Assembly: GCA_003213595.1 (NCBI GenBank)
Contig: QCMR01000005.1
Span: forward strand, 1 to 47,270
DNA length: 47,270 bases
Reading direction: 5' to 3'
From: SAR86 cluster bacterium AG-422-E19
GTDB taxonomy: Bacteria; Pseudomonadota; Gammaproteobacteria; Magnimaribacterales; AG-339-G14
Both the position numbers and the translations under genes were made by a program. The stretch's first letter is position 1; each line of letters starts with the position of its first letter. This document shows positions 16,621 to 26,000 of this stretch, piece after piece. The notes under the pieces were generated by a model that saw only the letters and a program-made list of their open reading frames with translations, was not told the DNA's origin and did not search any database.

Positions 16621-17466
16621 CTATTCTAACAATTTCTTCCATTGTTTTGATTCAAAAGATTGTATTTTTTCATTACCTCTGAAGATGAGTAATGCGGGGA
16701 TATCATTATCTCTAATATTATTTTTAATTAAATCAACTTTTCCTAATGCAAATAAACCAGTTGCAAGAGCATCAGCATAGGCAGTTGATTTTTTATCCAT
16801 TACTGAAATAGAAAGCACATCTTGATCAATTTTATTTCCTGCAACTCCAACAATATGACCAGGATTTCTGTAATTTCCTGAGGTAGCAATTGAGAGGCTT
16901 TGTTTAATTTCAAAAGGCTTAAAAATGCCTTGTTGATTTGGTAAAGGATTTTCAATTCCAATTTTCCAAAAATTTTTAGTTTTCATCCCTTCTGCCCTGA
17001 TTTCGCCACCAATATTTATAAAAAAATTCTTAATATTTAATTGTTTTAATTTAGAAGAAACAATGTCGACTGCATAACCTTTCGCAACTGCATTAAAGTA
17101 GTCGAAGTTATCAAATAATATAAATCCTTCAACAGTTTTATTAGCCTTTACAGAAATTTTTTCAACCTCTTGAAAATAATTTTTAATTTCTTCTTTAAAT
17201 ATGTCAGTATTTTTATTATCTCTTTTAAATGAAACCAAAGAATCACTCTTGTAAGTTGAACAGCACTGATTGATTGAAATAAAAATATTATTTATTTCAT
17301 CATTAACTTTTTTAATGTTGTATTGGGATTTTTCGATCTTTATATCATAAAACGTTCCAAAAGCTTGGCCGGATATAGATAGAATTTCGTTGTTACTGGA
17401 ACAAGCTCCTAAAAAGAAAAGAAAAAATAATAGATATTTTTTTAAAAAATTAGCTACCAAAATCAT
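16621..17466 (-). CDS. apbE: ApbE-type FMN transferase (flavinylates NqrB and NqrC)
   Basis: ApbE moves FMN from FAD onto Thr residues of NqrB and NqrC. I choose ATG 17466, which overlaps nqrF by 17 bases; a TTG one codon earlier is possible. It is a lipoprotein: hydrophobic N-terminus with lipobox LGAC, lipidated C22. Family motifs are AFGTFYDI (35-42), AKGYAVD (128-134), [10 protein letters not shown] (151-160), SIATSGNYR and the metal/FAD segment [14 protein letters not shown] (229-242). At 281 residues it is shorter than most ApbE proteins (about 340). The usual HIIDPRTG motif is degraded to HIVGVAGNK (204-212). Context makes the role secure even so. Confidence 0.93.
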   Translation of the reverse strand: MILVANFLKKYLLFFLFFLGACSSNNEILSISGQAFGTFYDIKIEKSQYNIKKVNDEINNIFISINQCCSTYKSDSLVSFKRDNKNTDIFKEEIKNYFQEVEKISVKANKTVEGFILFDNFDYFNAVAKGYAVDIVSSKLKQLNIKNFFINIGGEIRAEGMKTKNFWKIGIENPLPNQQGIFKPFEIKQSLSIATSGNYRNPGHIVGVAGNKIDQDVLSISVMDKKSTAYADALATGLFALGKVDLIKNNIRDNDIPALLIFRGNEKIQSFESKQWKKLLE

Positions 17467-18676
17467 CAAACATTATATTTTCTGGCTCAACACCTAGACT
17501 ATCAAGCATTTTGAATGCAGCTGACATCATCATAGGTGGACCACAAAGATAATATTCACAATCTTCTGGTGATGGGTGATGTTGTAGGTATTCGTCATAA
17601 AGAACATGACTTATGAATCCTGTTAGACCGTCCCAGTTATCTTCAGGCAAAGGATCAGATAAAGCCGCATGCCAAGAAAAATTTTCAAAGTCATCTGATA
17701 ACTTATCAAACTCTTCAACATAAAACATTTCCTTCAAACTTCTTGCTCCATACCAAAAACTTATTTTTCTTGATGAATTAATTGTCAGAAGTTGGTCAAA
17801 AATGTGAGACCTCATTGGTGCCATACCTGCCCCTCCTCCAATAAATACCATTTCAGCATCGGTTTTTTTTGCCTTAAATTCTCCGAAAGGTCCAAAAATA
17901 GTTAGTTTGTCACCTGCTTTTAAATTAAATAAATAAGATGATGCCTCTCCAGGAGGAACTGTCATGCCTGGTGGTGGAGAAGCAATTCTGATATTAAATT
18001 TCATAATCCCTTTTTCTTCAGGATAATTTGCCATTGAGTAAGCTCTTATGACTTCTTCTTTTACTGTAGAGACATTGTTGAATACCTCAAATCTATCCCA
18101 ATCCGATTTGTATTCATCTTGAATATAAAAATCTTTATAATCAGCTTGGTAAGGAGGAATTTCCATTTGCACATAACCACCAGCCTCAAAACCAACGTCT
18201 TCTCCTTCAGGAAGCTCTAAAACCAACTCTTTAATAAAGGTAGCAACATTATCATTTGATTTGACGGTAGTTTCCCATTTTTTAACTCCAAATACCTCTT
18301 CTGGAATGGTTATTTTCATATCGCTTTTAACTGGAACCTGACAAGAAAGACGCCAGAAGTCTTTTTTCTCTTTATTGTTAAAGTGACTTTCTTCAGTGGA
18401 TAAAATCGAACCACCTCCGTCAAAAACTTGGCAGCGGCATTGAGCGCATGTCCCGCCTCCTCCACATGCAGAAGAAAGAAAAAGATTGTTTTCTGCTAGA
18501 GTTTGTAAAAGTTTACCTCCGGCAGGAACAGTAATCTTTTGAGTTGGATCACCATTGATTTCAATATTTACATCTCCTGTAGAAACCAATTGAGATCTTG
18601 CCAAAAGAATTATGGCAACCATGACATTTACAATAACTGTAAAAGATAAAATACCTAAAACTATTTCAGTAACCAT
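17450..18676 (-). CDS. nqrF: Na+-NQR subunit F (NADH dehydrogenase subunit)
   Basis: NqrF (408 residues) is the electron entry point: NADH reduces FAD, then a [2Fe-2S] centre. One N-terminal membrane helix (about 4-27) anchors it. The ferredoxin domain has C71, C77, C80 and C112 (C-x5-C-x2-C-x31-C), the canonical spacing. [11 protein letters not shown] is the FAD-binding motif, [11 protein letters not shown] the NADH-binding motif, and YLCGPPMMM near the C-terminus completes the ferredoxin reductase fold. The start overlaps the nqrE stop (TAATG). Confidence 0.98.
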   Translation of the reverse strand: MVTEIVLGILSFTVIVNVMVAIILLARSQLVSTGDVNIEINGDPTQKITVPAGGKLLQTLAENNLFLSSACGGGGTCAQCRCQVFDGGGSILSTEESHFNNKEKKDFWRLSCQVPVKSDMKITIPEEVFGVKKWETTVKSNDNVATFIKELVLELPEGEDVGFEAGGYVQMEIPPYQADYKDFYIQDEYKSDWDRFEVFNNVSTVKEEVIRAYSMANYPEEKGIMKFNIRIASPPPGMTVPPGEASSYLFNLKAGDKLTIFGPFGEFKAKKTDAEMVFIGGGAGMAPMRSHIFDQLLTINSSRKISFWYGARSLKEMFYVEEFDKLSDDFENFSWHAALSDPLPEDNWDGLTGFISHVLYDEYLQHHPSPEDCEYYLCGPPMMMSAAFKMLDSLGVEPENIMFDDFGS

Positions 18677-19287
18677 TATAGAATGATGCCTCCAAACGAC
18701 ATAAAACCAAAGCTCATCAAACCAACAATTATAAAAGTAGAACCTAGTCCCTGAAGCCCTTCAGGCATATCACTGTATTTTAATTTCTCTCTTATGCCTG
18801 CAAGTATTGTGATTGCTAATGCCCAACCAACTCCTGCTCCTAAACCATAGGCAACGCTTTCTCCAAAATACAAATCTTTTTCTACCATGAAGAGCGAAGC
18901 TCCTAAGATTGCACAATTAACTGTGATTAACGGTAAAAATATACCTAAAGCGTTATATAGGACAGGAACATATTTATCTAAAAACATTTCTAATATTTGT
19001 ACACATGCTGCAATCACACCGATGTAGCTGATCAATCCTACAAAGCTTAAATCAACATCTGATAGACCCGCCCAAGAAAGTGCCCCATCTCTTAGAATGT
19101 AGTTATAGATCAAGTTGTTGATGGGTACAGTAATTGCCAGTACAACAATTACAGCAATTCCCAAACCAATTGCAGCTTCAATTTTTTTAGAAATAGCAAT
19201 GAAAGTGCACATTCCTAAAAACACAGATAAGGCTAGGTTTTCGATAAAAATAGCATTGATAAAAATATTTAAATAGTTCTCTATCAT
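18676..19287 (-). CDS. nqrE: Na+-NQR subunit E
   Basis: NqrE (203 residues) is a six-helix membrane subunit of the sodium pump. With NqrD it forms an inverted-repeat pair holding a [2Fe-2S] centre in the membrane core. C27 ([10 protein letters not shown]) and C125 (TVNCAILGA) match the NqrE ligands. It overlaps nqrD by four bases (ATGA) and nqrF by one, which suggests coupled translation of these subunits. Confidence 0.97.
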   Translation of the reverse strand: MIENYLNIFINAIFIENLALSVFLGMCTFIAISKKIEAAIGLGIAVIVVLAITVPINNLIYNYILRDGALSWAGLSDVDLSFVGLISYIGVIAACVQILEMFLDKYVPVLYNALGIFLPLITVNCAILGASLFMVEKDLYFGESVAYGLGAGVGWALAITILAGIREKLKYSDMPEGLQGLGSTFIIVGLMSFGFMSFGGIIL

Positions 19288-19979
19288 GATGCAGCTTTTG
19301 ATGAAGGTGTAGGTGGAGGATTAGGAACTATTTCAGGTGAATTCTGAGACATTTTAAATTCTGGTTCTTCAATTTGATCTTTTTGCCACGCTCTTAGAGC
19401 CCATATGATTAAGCCAATTAATATGAAGGAAACTGGAGGAAGAAGGAAAAAGTTATTAGGTACATACCAACCACCATTTTGCACCAGAGGAAAAATTTCA
19501 TATTCCAAAATTGTTCCGGTACCAAATAATTCTCTGATCGTGCCTAGAATTATAAGGATTACGCTATAACCTAATCCATTTCCGAATCCATCAAGAAAAG
19601 ACACTCCTGGAGGATTTTGCATTGCAAAAGCTTCAGCTCTACCCATGACAATACAGTTGGTAATTATTAAACCGACAAAAACAGATAAAGTCTTACTTGT
19701 TTCGTAGTCATAGGCTTTTAATGCTTGATCAACCAAGATTACTAATGAGGAAATAATTGTCATTTGTACAATAATTCTTATATTTGATGGAGTAATATTT
19801 CGAATCATCGAAATAAAAAAATTCGATAAACTGACAGTAACTGTCAAAGCCACACACATTATTAAAGTCGGATAAAGTTTGCTGGTAACGGCCAAAGCAG
19901 AACAAATGCCAAGCATTTGCAAAGCAATAGGATTCTCTTTGAATACTGGTCGAAATAATATTTCAGAATATTTAGACAT
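19284..19979 (-). CDS. nqrD: Na+-NQR subunit D
   Basis: NqrD (231 residues) pairs with NqrE around the intramembrane [2Fe-2S] centre and is part of the Na+ path. C26 ([11 protein letters not shown]) and C109 ([12 protein letters not shown]) are the cluster ligands. Six membrane helices are visible. About 20 residues longer than usual, it has a C-terminal Pro/Ser tail ([14 protein letters not shown]) that I would not expect to be folded. It overlaps nqrC by 8 bases and nqrE by 4. Confidence 0.97.
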   Translation of the reverse strand: MSKYSEILFRPVFKENPIALQMLGICSALAVTSKLYPTLIMCVALTVTVSLSNFFISMIRNITPSNIRIIVQMTIISSLVILVDQALKAYDYETSKTLSVFVGLIITNCIVMGRAEAFAMQNPPGVSFLDGFGNGLGYSVILIILGTIRELFGTGTILEYEIFPLVQNGGWYVPNNFFLLPPVSFILIGLIIWALRAWQKDQIEEPEFKMSQNSPEIVPNPPPTPSSKAAS

Positions 19980-20748
19980 CTATTTTTTGTAAATTATTAA
20001 TAAAGTTTAAAAAGCCATCGTTACCCATCCAATAGGCTATCAAGTTACTTACTCCATTACAGGTTAAGGTAGCTCCAGACAATCCATCAATTTCATAACT
20101 AAAATTATTACTAGTTTCCAAGACAATTCCTTTGATTACTTTTAAGGAAACTTCACCGTTTTCTTGGTATATTTTTTTTCCTTTCCATAAAGCTTTCCAC
20201 TTGGGATTATCAATCTCAGCACCAAGTCCAGGAGTTTCTTTGTGTTCGTAGAATTCCAAACCAGCAACGGTATTAAAATCTCCTTCAATAGCTAAGTAAC
20301 CATAAAGGATTCCCCACAAGCCATAACCTCTTACAGGAAGAATTAAAGTGTTTATTTCATTGTCTTTGTATTCAATGTATATCTTCGAGTATTTTTCTCT
20401 TTTTTTAATTGAAGCTACGTCTTCCTCTGCAGACAGAAATTTATATTTTCCATCCTCTCTAAGTTCTTTAGCTAGTTCATAAGAATCTGGATTTATGTTT
20501 ACAATTTCGCCTTTATCCAAATCTATAATTAAAGTTTTTATGTTTGACATAGCATTTTCTACAGAACCATAAACTTTTTCTAAACCTGCAGATGAAACAA
20601 TTTTTTTTTGCATATCTAAAACAACATTATTTTCTTGAACAGATCTCAATTGAATTGCAATGAACGAAATAATAGCGCTGCATAATAAGCAAAGGCCAAT
20701 TCCAACGAATGTTATATTTAAGGTGCTGTCTTTATTAATTTTAGGCAT
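19972..20748 (-). CDS. nqrC: Na+-NQR subunit C (covalent FMN)
   Basis: NqrC (258 residues) has one N-terminal membrane helix (about 12-34) and a periplasmic FMN-binding domain. The flavinylation motif is DGLSGATLT (221-229), with Thr227 the expected FMN-linked residue, modified by Apb[13 protein letters not shown] and ETPGLGAEI are family motifs. It overlaps nqrB and nqrD by 8 bases each. Confidence 0.98.
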   Translation of the reverse strand: MPKINKDSTLNITFVGIGLCLLCSAIISFIAIQLRSVQENNVVLDMQKKIVSSAGLEKVYGSVENAMSNIKTLIIDLDKGEIVNINPDSYELAKELREDGKYKFLSAEEDVASIKKREKYSKIYIEYKDNEINTLILPVRGYGLWGILYGYLAIEGDFNTVAGLEFYEHKETPGLGAEIDNPKWKALWKGKKIYQENGEVSLKVIKGIVLETSNNFSYEIDGLSGATLTCNGVSNLIAYWMGNDGFLNFINNLQKIDV

Positions 20749-21955
20749 TTTGAAGAGCTAATCTTTTTTTAATATTATTTTGTACTACAAAATGATCTAT
20801 CAAGGGAGCTAATAAGTTTCCAAATAAAATAGCAAGCATCATCCCTTCGGGAAAAGCTGGATTTAGGACTCGAATTAAAATAACCATTACACCAATGATG
20901 ATTCCGTAAATCCATCTACCCGCATTGGTATGCGACCCGGAAACAGGTTCGGTTGCCATGAACACCAAGCCAAAAGCGTATCCACCAATTACCATGTGCC
21001 ACCAAAAAGGCATTGAAAACATAGGATTGGTTTCACTACCAGCAAGATTGAACAAATAACTTGTAAAGATTGTACCTATGGCTATACCAAGAACTATGCG
21101 CCATGAAGCAACCTTTGTATAAAGGAGAATAGCTAGACCTACTAAAATTGCTAAAGTTGAAGTTTCCCCAATGGAACCTGGTATGAAGCCAAGAAAAGCA
21201 TTGTTCCATGTATAGGCAAGGCTTTGATAGCCATCTTGAGCTGCTGTTCCTAGAATTGTTGCTGCTGTGTATCCATCAACTGCAACCCAGGACATATCAC
21301 CTGACCACGATGCAGGATAAGCAAAATACAAAAATGCCCTTCCCGTTAGGGCTGGATTTAAAAAGTTCTTACCAGTGCCGCCAAAAATTTCTTTACCTAT
21401 AACTAATCCAACGGCAATACCTAATGCACATTGCCAAAGAGGCGCATTCGGTGGACAAGATAATGCAAACAATACTGTTGTGACAAAAGCTCCCTCACTA
21501 ACTTCATGTCTTCGTATGAGGGCAAAGATTAATTCACAACCTATACCGACGGCAAATACCACGATATATATAGGTATAAAATAAATAGCCCCATACACCA
21601 AGCAATCCATAAAGCTATTTGGATTGAGCGAGGTAAAGAAAGTAATTAATGGCCAATGCCAGTCTTTCTCAAAAGTTGCGTTTGCAAGAGTTAATTGCTC
21701 AATTGCATTTAGCGATTGATATCCAAGGTTGTACATCCCCGCAAACATAGTTGGAAAAGTTGCAAGCCAGACGACAACCATAATCCTTTGGATATCGGAA
21801 CCATCTCTAATATGAGTTAAACCTTTAGTTTTTTTATCGGAGGAATAAAAAAGATTCTCGACAACATCAAATATTGGAAAGTAATAGGAAAGACCCCCTT
21901 TTCCCTGAAAAGAAGGTTTGATTTTATCAAGAAAATTTCTTAACGGATCTTTCAT
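20741..21955 (-). CDS. nqrB: Na+-NQR subunit B (covalent FMN, membrane core)
   Basis: NqrB (404 residues) is the largest membrane subunit. It carries covalent FMN and takes part in Na+ translocation and quinone reduction. About ten membrane helices are visible, with the core motifs GKEIFGGTGKNFLNPALTGR (188-207) and FMATEPVSGSHTNAGRWIYG. The flavinylation site reads DGYTAAT (227-233), where the usual consensus is D-x-x-S/T-G-A-T: Gly is replaced by Ala and Thr233 is the candidate. A 78-base gap, the longest in the cluster, separates it from nqrA. Confidence 0.97.
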   Translation of the reverse strand: MKDPLRNFLDKIKPSFQGKGGLSYYFPIFDVVENLFYSSDKKTKGLTHIRDGSDIQRIMVVVWLATFPTMFAGMYNLGYQSLNAIEQLTLANATFEKDWHWPLITFFTSLNPNSFMDCLVYGAIYFIPIYIVVFAVGIGCELIFALIRRHEVSEGAFVTTVLFALSCPPNAPLWQCALGIAVGLVIGKEIFGGTGKNFLNPALTGRAFLYFAYPASWSGDMSWVAVDGYTAATILGTAAQDGYQSLAYTWNNAFLGFIPGSIGETSTLAILVGLAILLYTKVASWRIVLGIAIGTIFTSYLFNLAGSETNPMFSMPFWWHMVIGGYAFGLVFMATEPVSGSHTNAGRWIYGIIIGVMVILIRVLNPAFPEGMMLAILFGNLLAPLIDHFVVQNNIKKRLALQNA

Positions 21956-22006
21956 CTCTAAGATATAGACGTAATTTTAATGATTTCAAGGAGTCAATTT
22001 AGTTTT

Positions 22007-22023
22007 TAGAAGATATTCTTCTA
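22007..22023 (-). other. Small perfect hairpin between nqrA and nqrB
   Basis: A 7-bp inverted repeat TAGAAGA/TCTTCTA with a 3-base loop sits 11 bases before the lower end of nqrA, in the operon's widest gap. On the minus strand it is followed by AAAACT rather than a T-run, so it is not an intrinsic terminator. It could be an mRNA stability or processing element, or chance. Confidence 0.3.
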
Positions 22024-22033
22024 TATTATGCTT

Positions 22034-23380
22034 TTATCCATCCTTCTCTATTTTTTCTAAAATATTTCTAAGGATTAATCCATAATCATATTTACTTGGA
22101 CAACTATAAGTACAAAGAGCTAAATCTTCTTCATCCAATTCTAAAATTCCCAGATTTTGAGCCAATTCTGTATCCTCAGTCACTATGGCTTTGAGCAGCT
22201 GAGTAATCATTAGATTCATCGGAAAAATATCTTCATAGATACCAACAGGAACAATTGCTCTAAAGCCACCATTTAAAGCTGATGTGAGATTGTATTTGTA
22301 ATTTTTTATTGCTGATGTAAGAAACATTCTCAAAGATGAATGTTTCTTTATTTCAGGTCTTAACCAATTCATAAACTCTCGATCATCTTGATTTACTTCT
22401 CTTATCACAGTGAGTTGATTAGTGAAACTAGATAGATAAGCAAGCGGTCCTTCACAAATATGACCGCATAATACAGAACCGGAAATCAATCGATTATCTT
22501 CCTCAATCAACTTCCCTGCTGTAAGTTCTTCAACACATGCGCCAAAATTTGTTAAAAAGATTTCTGGATTAAATACTTGAGGACCTGAAATAGAGATATA
22601 TTTTTCGTTTGATTGGGTACCTGTAAGAACAGTTTTTCCTATTTTTATTAATTCTTGATATCCAATAGTCCAAATTTGATTAGTTAATGAAGCAGGTGAA
22701 ATTTTATGAATTTGTGTACCTACAAGCCCTATAGGATGTGGTCCTGAAAAAATATGGTAGTTGATCTTTTCAGATCTAAACAAATCTAAAGTGTTGTCTT
22801 CAGAGATTCCAACATTAATATTCTCTTTAGGAAGATGAGAAATAACTTCCAATCCTTTATTAAAAGCTTCAAGGTTTTCTCCAATTACCAAAGCCGGATC
22901 AAAAGATAAAGGATTTGAATCTATCAGGGAAATAAAAATTTTATTTGGCAGGGAACCCACCAAAGGTACTTTAGAAAAAGGTCTAGTTCTGAAAAGACTA
23001 AGTAAACCAAATTTATTTAGAAAATTTAAAACTTGGTTATCAGTTGATTCAAATGTTGTATCAATTTCAAAAGTATTATCGTCATTACTTTTTTCTATGA
23101 CCATCGAAAGAAAAGACCTTCTATCGCCTCTATTGATTTCTGAAATCGTTCCATTCACTGGAGACAAATGAAAGTACCCAGGATTTTTTTTATCTTCAAA
23201 GAGTTTTTCTCCTTGGGAGACTTGTTGTCCTTCAGAGACAAACATTGTAGGTCGAATACCGTGAAAATCTTTTCCAAGGACAGCGACTCTTGAAGTTAAA
23301 TTTGTAACTTCTGGCAAAACTTGATGGTTAATCTCTCCCTGAAGAGATAAATCTAATCCCTTTTTAATTTTTATAGTCAT
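22034..23380 (-). CDS. nqrA: Na+-NQR subunit A
   Basis: NqrA (448 residues) is the cytoplasmic peripheral subunit of the sodium-pumping NADH:quinone oxidoreductase. The N-terminus MTIKIKKGLDLSLQGEIN is the family signature. An RnfC-like barrel and Rossmann-like region follow, with HPIGLVGTQIHKI and SGSVLCGHICEGPLAYL. CTYSCPSKYDYG near the C-terminus matches the family. The start lies one base after the GAPDH stop (TAATATG), so gap and nqr are transcribed together. Confidence 0.97.
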   Translation of the reverse strand: MTIKIKKGLDLSLQGEINHQVLPEVTNLTSRVAVLGKDFHGIRPTMFVSEGQQVSQGEKLFEDKKNPGYFHLSPVNGTISEINRGDRRSFLSMVIEKSNDDNTFEIDTTFESTDNQVLNFLNKFGLLSLFRTRPFSKVPLVGSLPNKIFISLIDSNPLSFDPALVIGENLEAFNKGLEVISHLPKENINVGISEDNTLDLFRSEKINYHIFSGPHPIGLVGTQIHKISPASLTNQIWTIGYQELIKIGKTVLTGTQSNEKYISISGPQVFNPEIFLTNFGACVEELTAGKLIEEDNRLISGSVLCGHICEGPLAYLSSFTNQLTVIREVNQDDREFMNWLRPEIKKHSSLRMFLTSAIKNYKYNLTSALNGGFRAIVPVGIYEDIFPMNLMITQLLKAIVTEDTELAQNLGILELDEEDLALCTYSCPSKYDYGLILRNILEKIEKDG

Positions 23381-23381
23381 A

Positions 23382-24869
23382 TTACAAAAATAGAGGTAAT
23401 CGTAGGTATTTAATACCGGCCATTTTCTTTAAGACTCGAAGCAATTGTACGCAGTAACCAAGCTCATTATCATACCAGGCATAAATGACTACGTTTTTTC
23501 CATTGCATATTGTTGCTTGAGAATCTACAACACATCCAAACCTACTTCCAATAATATCGGATGAGACAATTTCTGGAGAATTTGTATAGTCGACTTGGTC
23601 TTTATAAATGCTGTGAAAAGCTGTTTTTCTTAAAAAATCATTAAGCTTTTCTACGGTTGATTCTTTCTCAAGGTAAAGGTTTAAAATTGCCATAGAAACA
23701 TTTGGAGTAGGAACCCTTATAGCATTTGCTGATAATTTTCCTTCTAATTCAGGGAGGACTTGAGATACGGCTTTTGCTGCTCCAGTTTCAGTTAAAACCA
23801 TATTCAGTGCAGCACTTCTTCCACGTCTGGCTTTGTCATGATAATTATCAATTAAATTTTGATCATTGGTATATGAATGAACAGTTTCAACATGACCATT
23901 ATCAATACCGTACTCTTCTGATATCGCTTTTAATAAAGGAACAATTGCATTGGTAGTACAAGAAGCAGCCCCTAAGATTTTTTCTTTATCTGTGATATTT
24001 TTATGGTTTACACCGTAAACTATATTTTTTAATCCTCCTTTCGTAGGAGCAGTAAGCAATACTTTTGAAATACCCTTAGATTTAAGATGCTTTGATAGCC
24101 CTTTTTTATCCCGATAAACTCCAGTATTGTCTATTAAAATTGCTTTATTGATATTATGCTTGGAGTAATCCACTTCATCTGGATTATTGGCGTAGATAAA
24201 TTTTACAGGATTACCATTCATTACAAGAGTATTGGATTCTTCGTCTACTCTGATTGTTCCTTTAAAAGAACCATGCACAGAATCTCTTCTCATTAGTTCA
24301 GCTCTTTTAAAAAGATCTTCTGCTTTGGATTGTCTGACAACTACTGCTTTTAGAGAAAAAGTTTCACCTGCGCCCGTATCCTCGAGAATTAATCTTGTAA
24401 TTAACCTTCCTATCCTTCCAAAACCAAATAGGACTACATCTTGAGGTTTTTTTAGTACTGGAGTGTGATTTCCTATGCCTTTCTTAACCTGATTATTTAC
24501 AAATTCATCTATGTTTTGTCCATGATCATCAAACATAAAAGCTGCAGCTAATATACCTATATCTATTTGTGCAGGTCCTAGATCAAGTTTGTCTAGACTA
24601 GCTAAAATCATTGATGTTTCGTATTCACTTAGTTCATTTTCCTCGACTTCTCTTACAGTTCTGTGAGCTTGCATTATTTCTATTACTGAAAGAGAAATTA
24701 AAGGATTTCCATACAATAAAATTCGAACATTTTTTTCTCTATGAAATTTACCAATGATAGGAATCATTGATTCAACAAGGGACTGTCTTTCTATCCAGTT
24801 TTCTAGATAATTATCCGGTTTTGCTCTATCCCTCTTATCAGGGTTAGAGTCAGATTTGATTGCTGTCAT
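23382..24869 (-). CDS. gap: Glyceraldehyde-3-phosphate dehydrogenase, long form
   Basis: GAPDH interconverts glyceraldehyde-3-phosphate and 1,3-bisphosphoglycerate. This is the approximately 490-residue gammaproteobacterial form. An extra N-terminal region (about 1-140) precedes the Rossmann motif VVLFGFGRIGR (145-155). The catalytic segment AASCTTNA holds C304, and VETVHSYTNDQ holds His331. The second beta strand ends VVVRQ, without the Asp typical of strictly NAD-specific GAPDH; this appears usual for the long form, and cofactor choice is open. Pseudomonas also places this form between mfd and nqrA. Here two acyl-CoA dehydrogenase genes sit between them. Confidence 0.95.
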   Translation of the reverse strand: MTAIKSDSNPDKRDRAKPDNYLENWIERQSLVESMIPIIGKFHREKNVRILLYGNPLISLSVIEIMQAHRTVREVEENELSEYETSMILASLDKLDLGPAQIDIGILAAAFMFDDHGQNIDEFVNNQVKKGIGNHTPVLKKPQDVVLFGFGRIGRLITRLILEDTGAGETFSLKAVVVRQSKAEDLFKRAELMRRDSVHGSFKGTIRVDEESNTLVMNGNPVKFIYANNPDEVDYSKHNINKAILIDNTGVYRDKKGLSKHLKSKGISKVLLTAPTKGGLKNIVYGVNHKNITDKEKILGAASCTTNAIVPLLKAISEEYGIDNGHVETVHSYTNDQNLIDNYHDKARRGRSAALNMVLTETGAAKAVSQVLPELEGKLSANAIRVPTPNVSMAILNLYLEKESTVEKLNDFLRKTAFHSIYKDQVDYTNSPEIVSSDIIGSRFGCVVDSQATICNGKNVVIYAWYDNELGYCVQLLRVLKKMAGIKYLRLPLFL

Positions 24870-24872
24870 TTA

Positions 24873-26000
24873 TTACAAAGCAGAATATCTTTTCAGGTGA
24901 TAATCAGTATTTCCAAAAATTGCTCTAATTGTTGTTAAACGCTTAAAGTAATGGCCAATATTTGTCTCGTCAGTTACACCCATTCCACCATGCAGTTGAA
25001 CAGATTCTTCACCAACATGCTTAGCGGCTATCCCAACTTGATATTTCAAAGCTGAAACAGCTTTTTTAGCATCGTCTGACTTATCGGTAAGTTTTGCGGC
25101 ACACATTAAAAGTAAGGATTTAGTTTGTTCATATGCCATGAAAGTATCTACCATCCTGTGTTGTAGTGCTTGAAATGAACTAAGAGTCTCACCAAATTGC
25201 TCTCTTGTCTTAGTGTACTCTAAGGTTATTTCATTCATTTTTTCCATAATACCAACCGCTTCAGCTGATATAGCTAATGTTGCTAAGTCAATGACTTCTT
25301 CCAACGCAGAAAAAGCACCGCCTTCATTTCCCAATAGAGAAGATGCTGGCGTAGATACATTTTCAAGCGTTACCTCTGAAGCTTTAGACCCGTCTACATT
25401 TGAATAGTTTCTTAAAGATACTCCTTTGGAAGAAGGATCGACAATAAACAAAGATAGACCTTCTTTATCAAGCTGATTTCCAGATGTTCTTGCAACAACG
25501 ACAATACTATTTGAAGAAGGACCATTCATGACTACTGCTTTGTAACCATCAAGAATGTAATTATCACCATCTTTTTTGGCAGATGTAATAACATCGTTTA
25601 AATCAAACCTGCTTTGAGGTTCAGAAAATGCTACAGACATTTGAATTTCACCAGAAATTATTTTTGGTAGAAGTTCTTGTTTTTGTTCTTCCGAACCTAA
25701 TCTGCTAACTAAGCCACCTGCTAGAACAACATTTGGGATATAAGGCTCAACGACAAGCCCTCTTCCAAGTGATTCCATGATAACCATAAGGTCAATAGGT
25801 CCGCCATTATAGCCACCATCTGCTTCTGAAAATGGCATTCCTAACCATCCTAAATCAGCAAAAGTCTTCCAAAAATCTGAGCTATAACCTAACTCAGTTT
25901 TGATGCTTTTTTGTCTTACATCGAAAAGATAATCTTTGTCTACAAAGGTAGTGATACTATCTTTGAGTAATAATTGTTCTTCAGATAACGAGAAATCCAT
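24873..26000 (-). CDS. Acyl-CoA dehydrogenase, small partner (PimD-like)
   Basis: This 375-residue flavoprotein of the acyl-CoA dehydrogenase family oxidises an acyl-CoA at C2-C3 and passes electrons to ETF. N-terminal MDFSLSEEQLLLKDS, mid-domain MSVAFSEPQSRFD and C-terminal VQLHGGMGVTDETNIGHYFK are present. The last resembles the small subunit of two-gene dehydrogenases such as pimeloyl-CoA dehydrogenase (PimD). It abuts the larger dehydrogenase gene with no spacer, which suggests a heteromeric enzyme. Substrate unknown; dicarboxylic, branched or ring-derived acyl-CoA are possibilities by family only. Confidence 0.9.
   Translation of the reverse strand: MDFSLSEEQLLLKDSITTFVDKDYLFDVRQKSIKTELGYSSDFWKTFADLGWLGMPFSEADGGYNGGPIDLMVIMESLGRGLVVEPYIPNVVLAGGLVSRLGSEEQKQELLPKIISGEIQMSVAFSEPQSRFDLNDVITSAKKDGDNYILDGYKAVVMNGPSSNSIVVVARTSGNQLDKEGLSLFIVDPSSKGVSLRNYSNVDGSKASEVTLENVSTPASSLLGNEGGAFSALEEVIDLATLAISAEAVGIMEKMNEITLEYTKTREQFGETLSSFQALQHRMVDTFMAYEQTKSLLLMCAAKLTDKSDDAKKAVSALKYQVGIAAKHVGEESVQLHGGMGVTDETNIGHYFKRLTTIRAIFGNTDYHLKRYSAL

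Noticed and set aside
17467-17469. TTG start for apbE
   Set aside because: ATG one codon later is the simpler choice; the two differ by a single residue.
23382-24869. GAPDH N-terminal extension as a novel fusion
   Set aside because: About 490 residues with this extension is the known long form in Pseudomonas and related bacteria.
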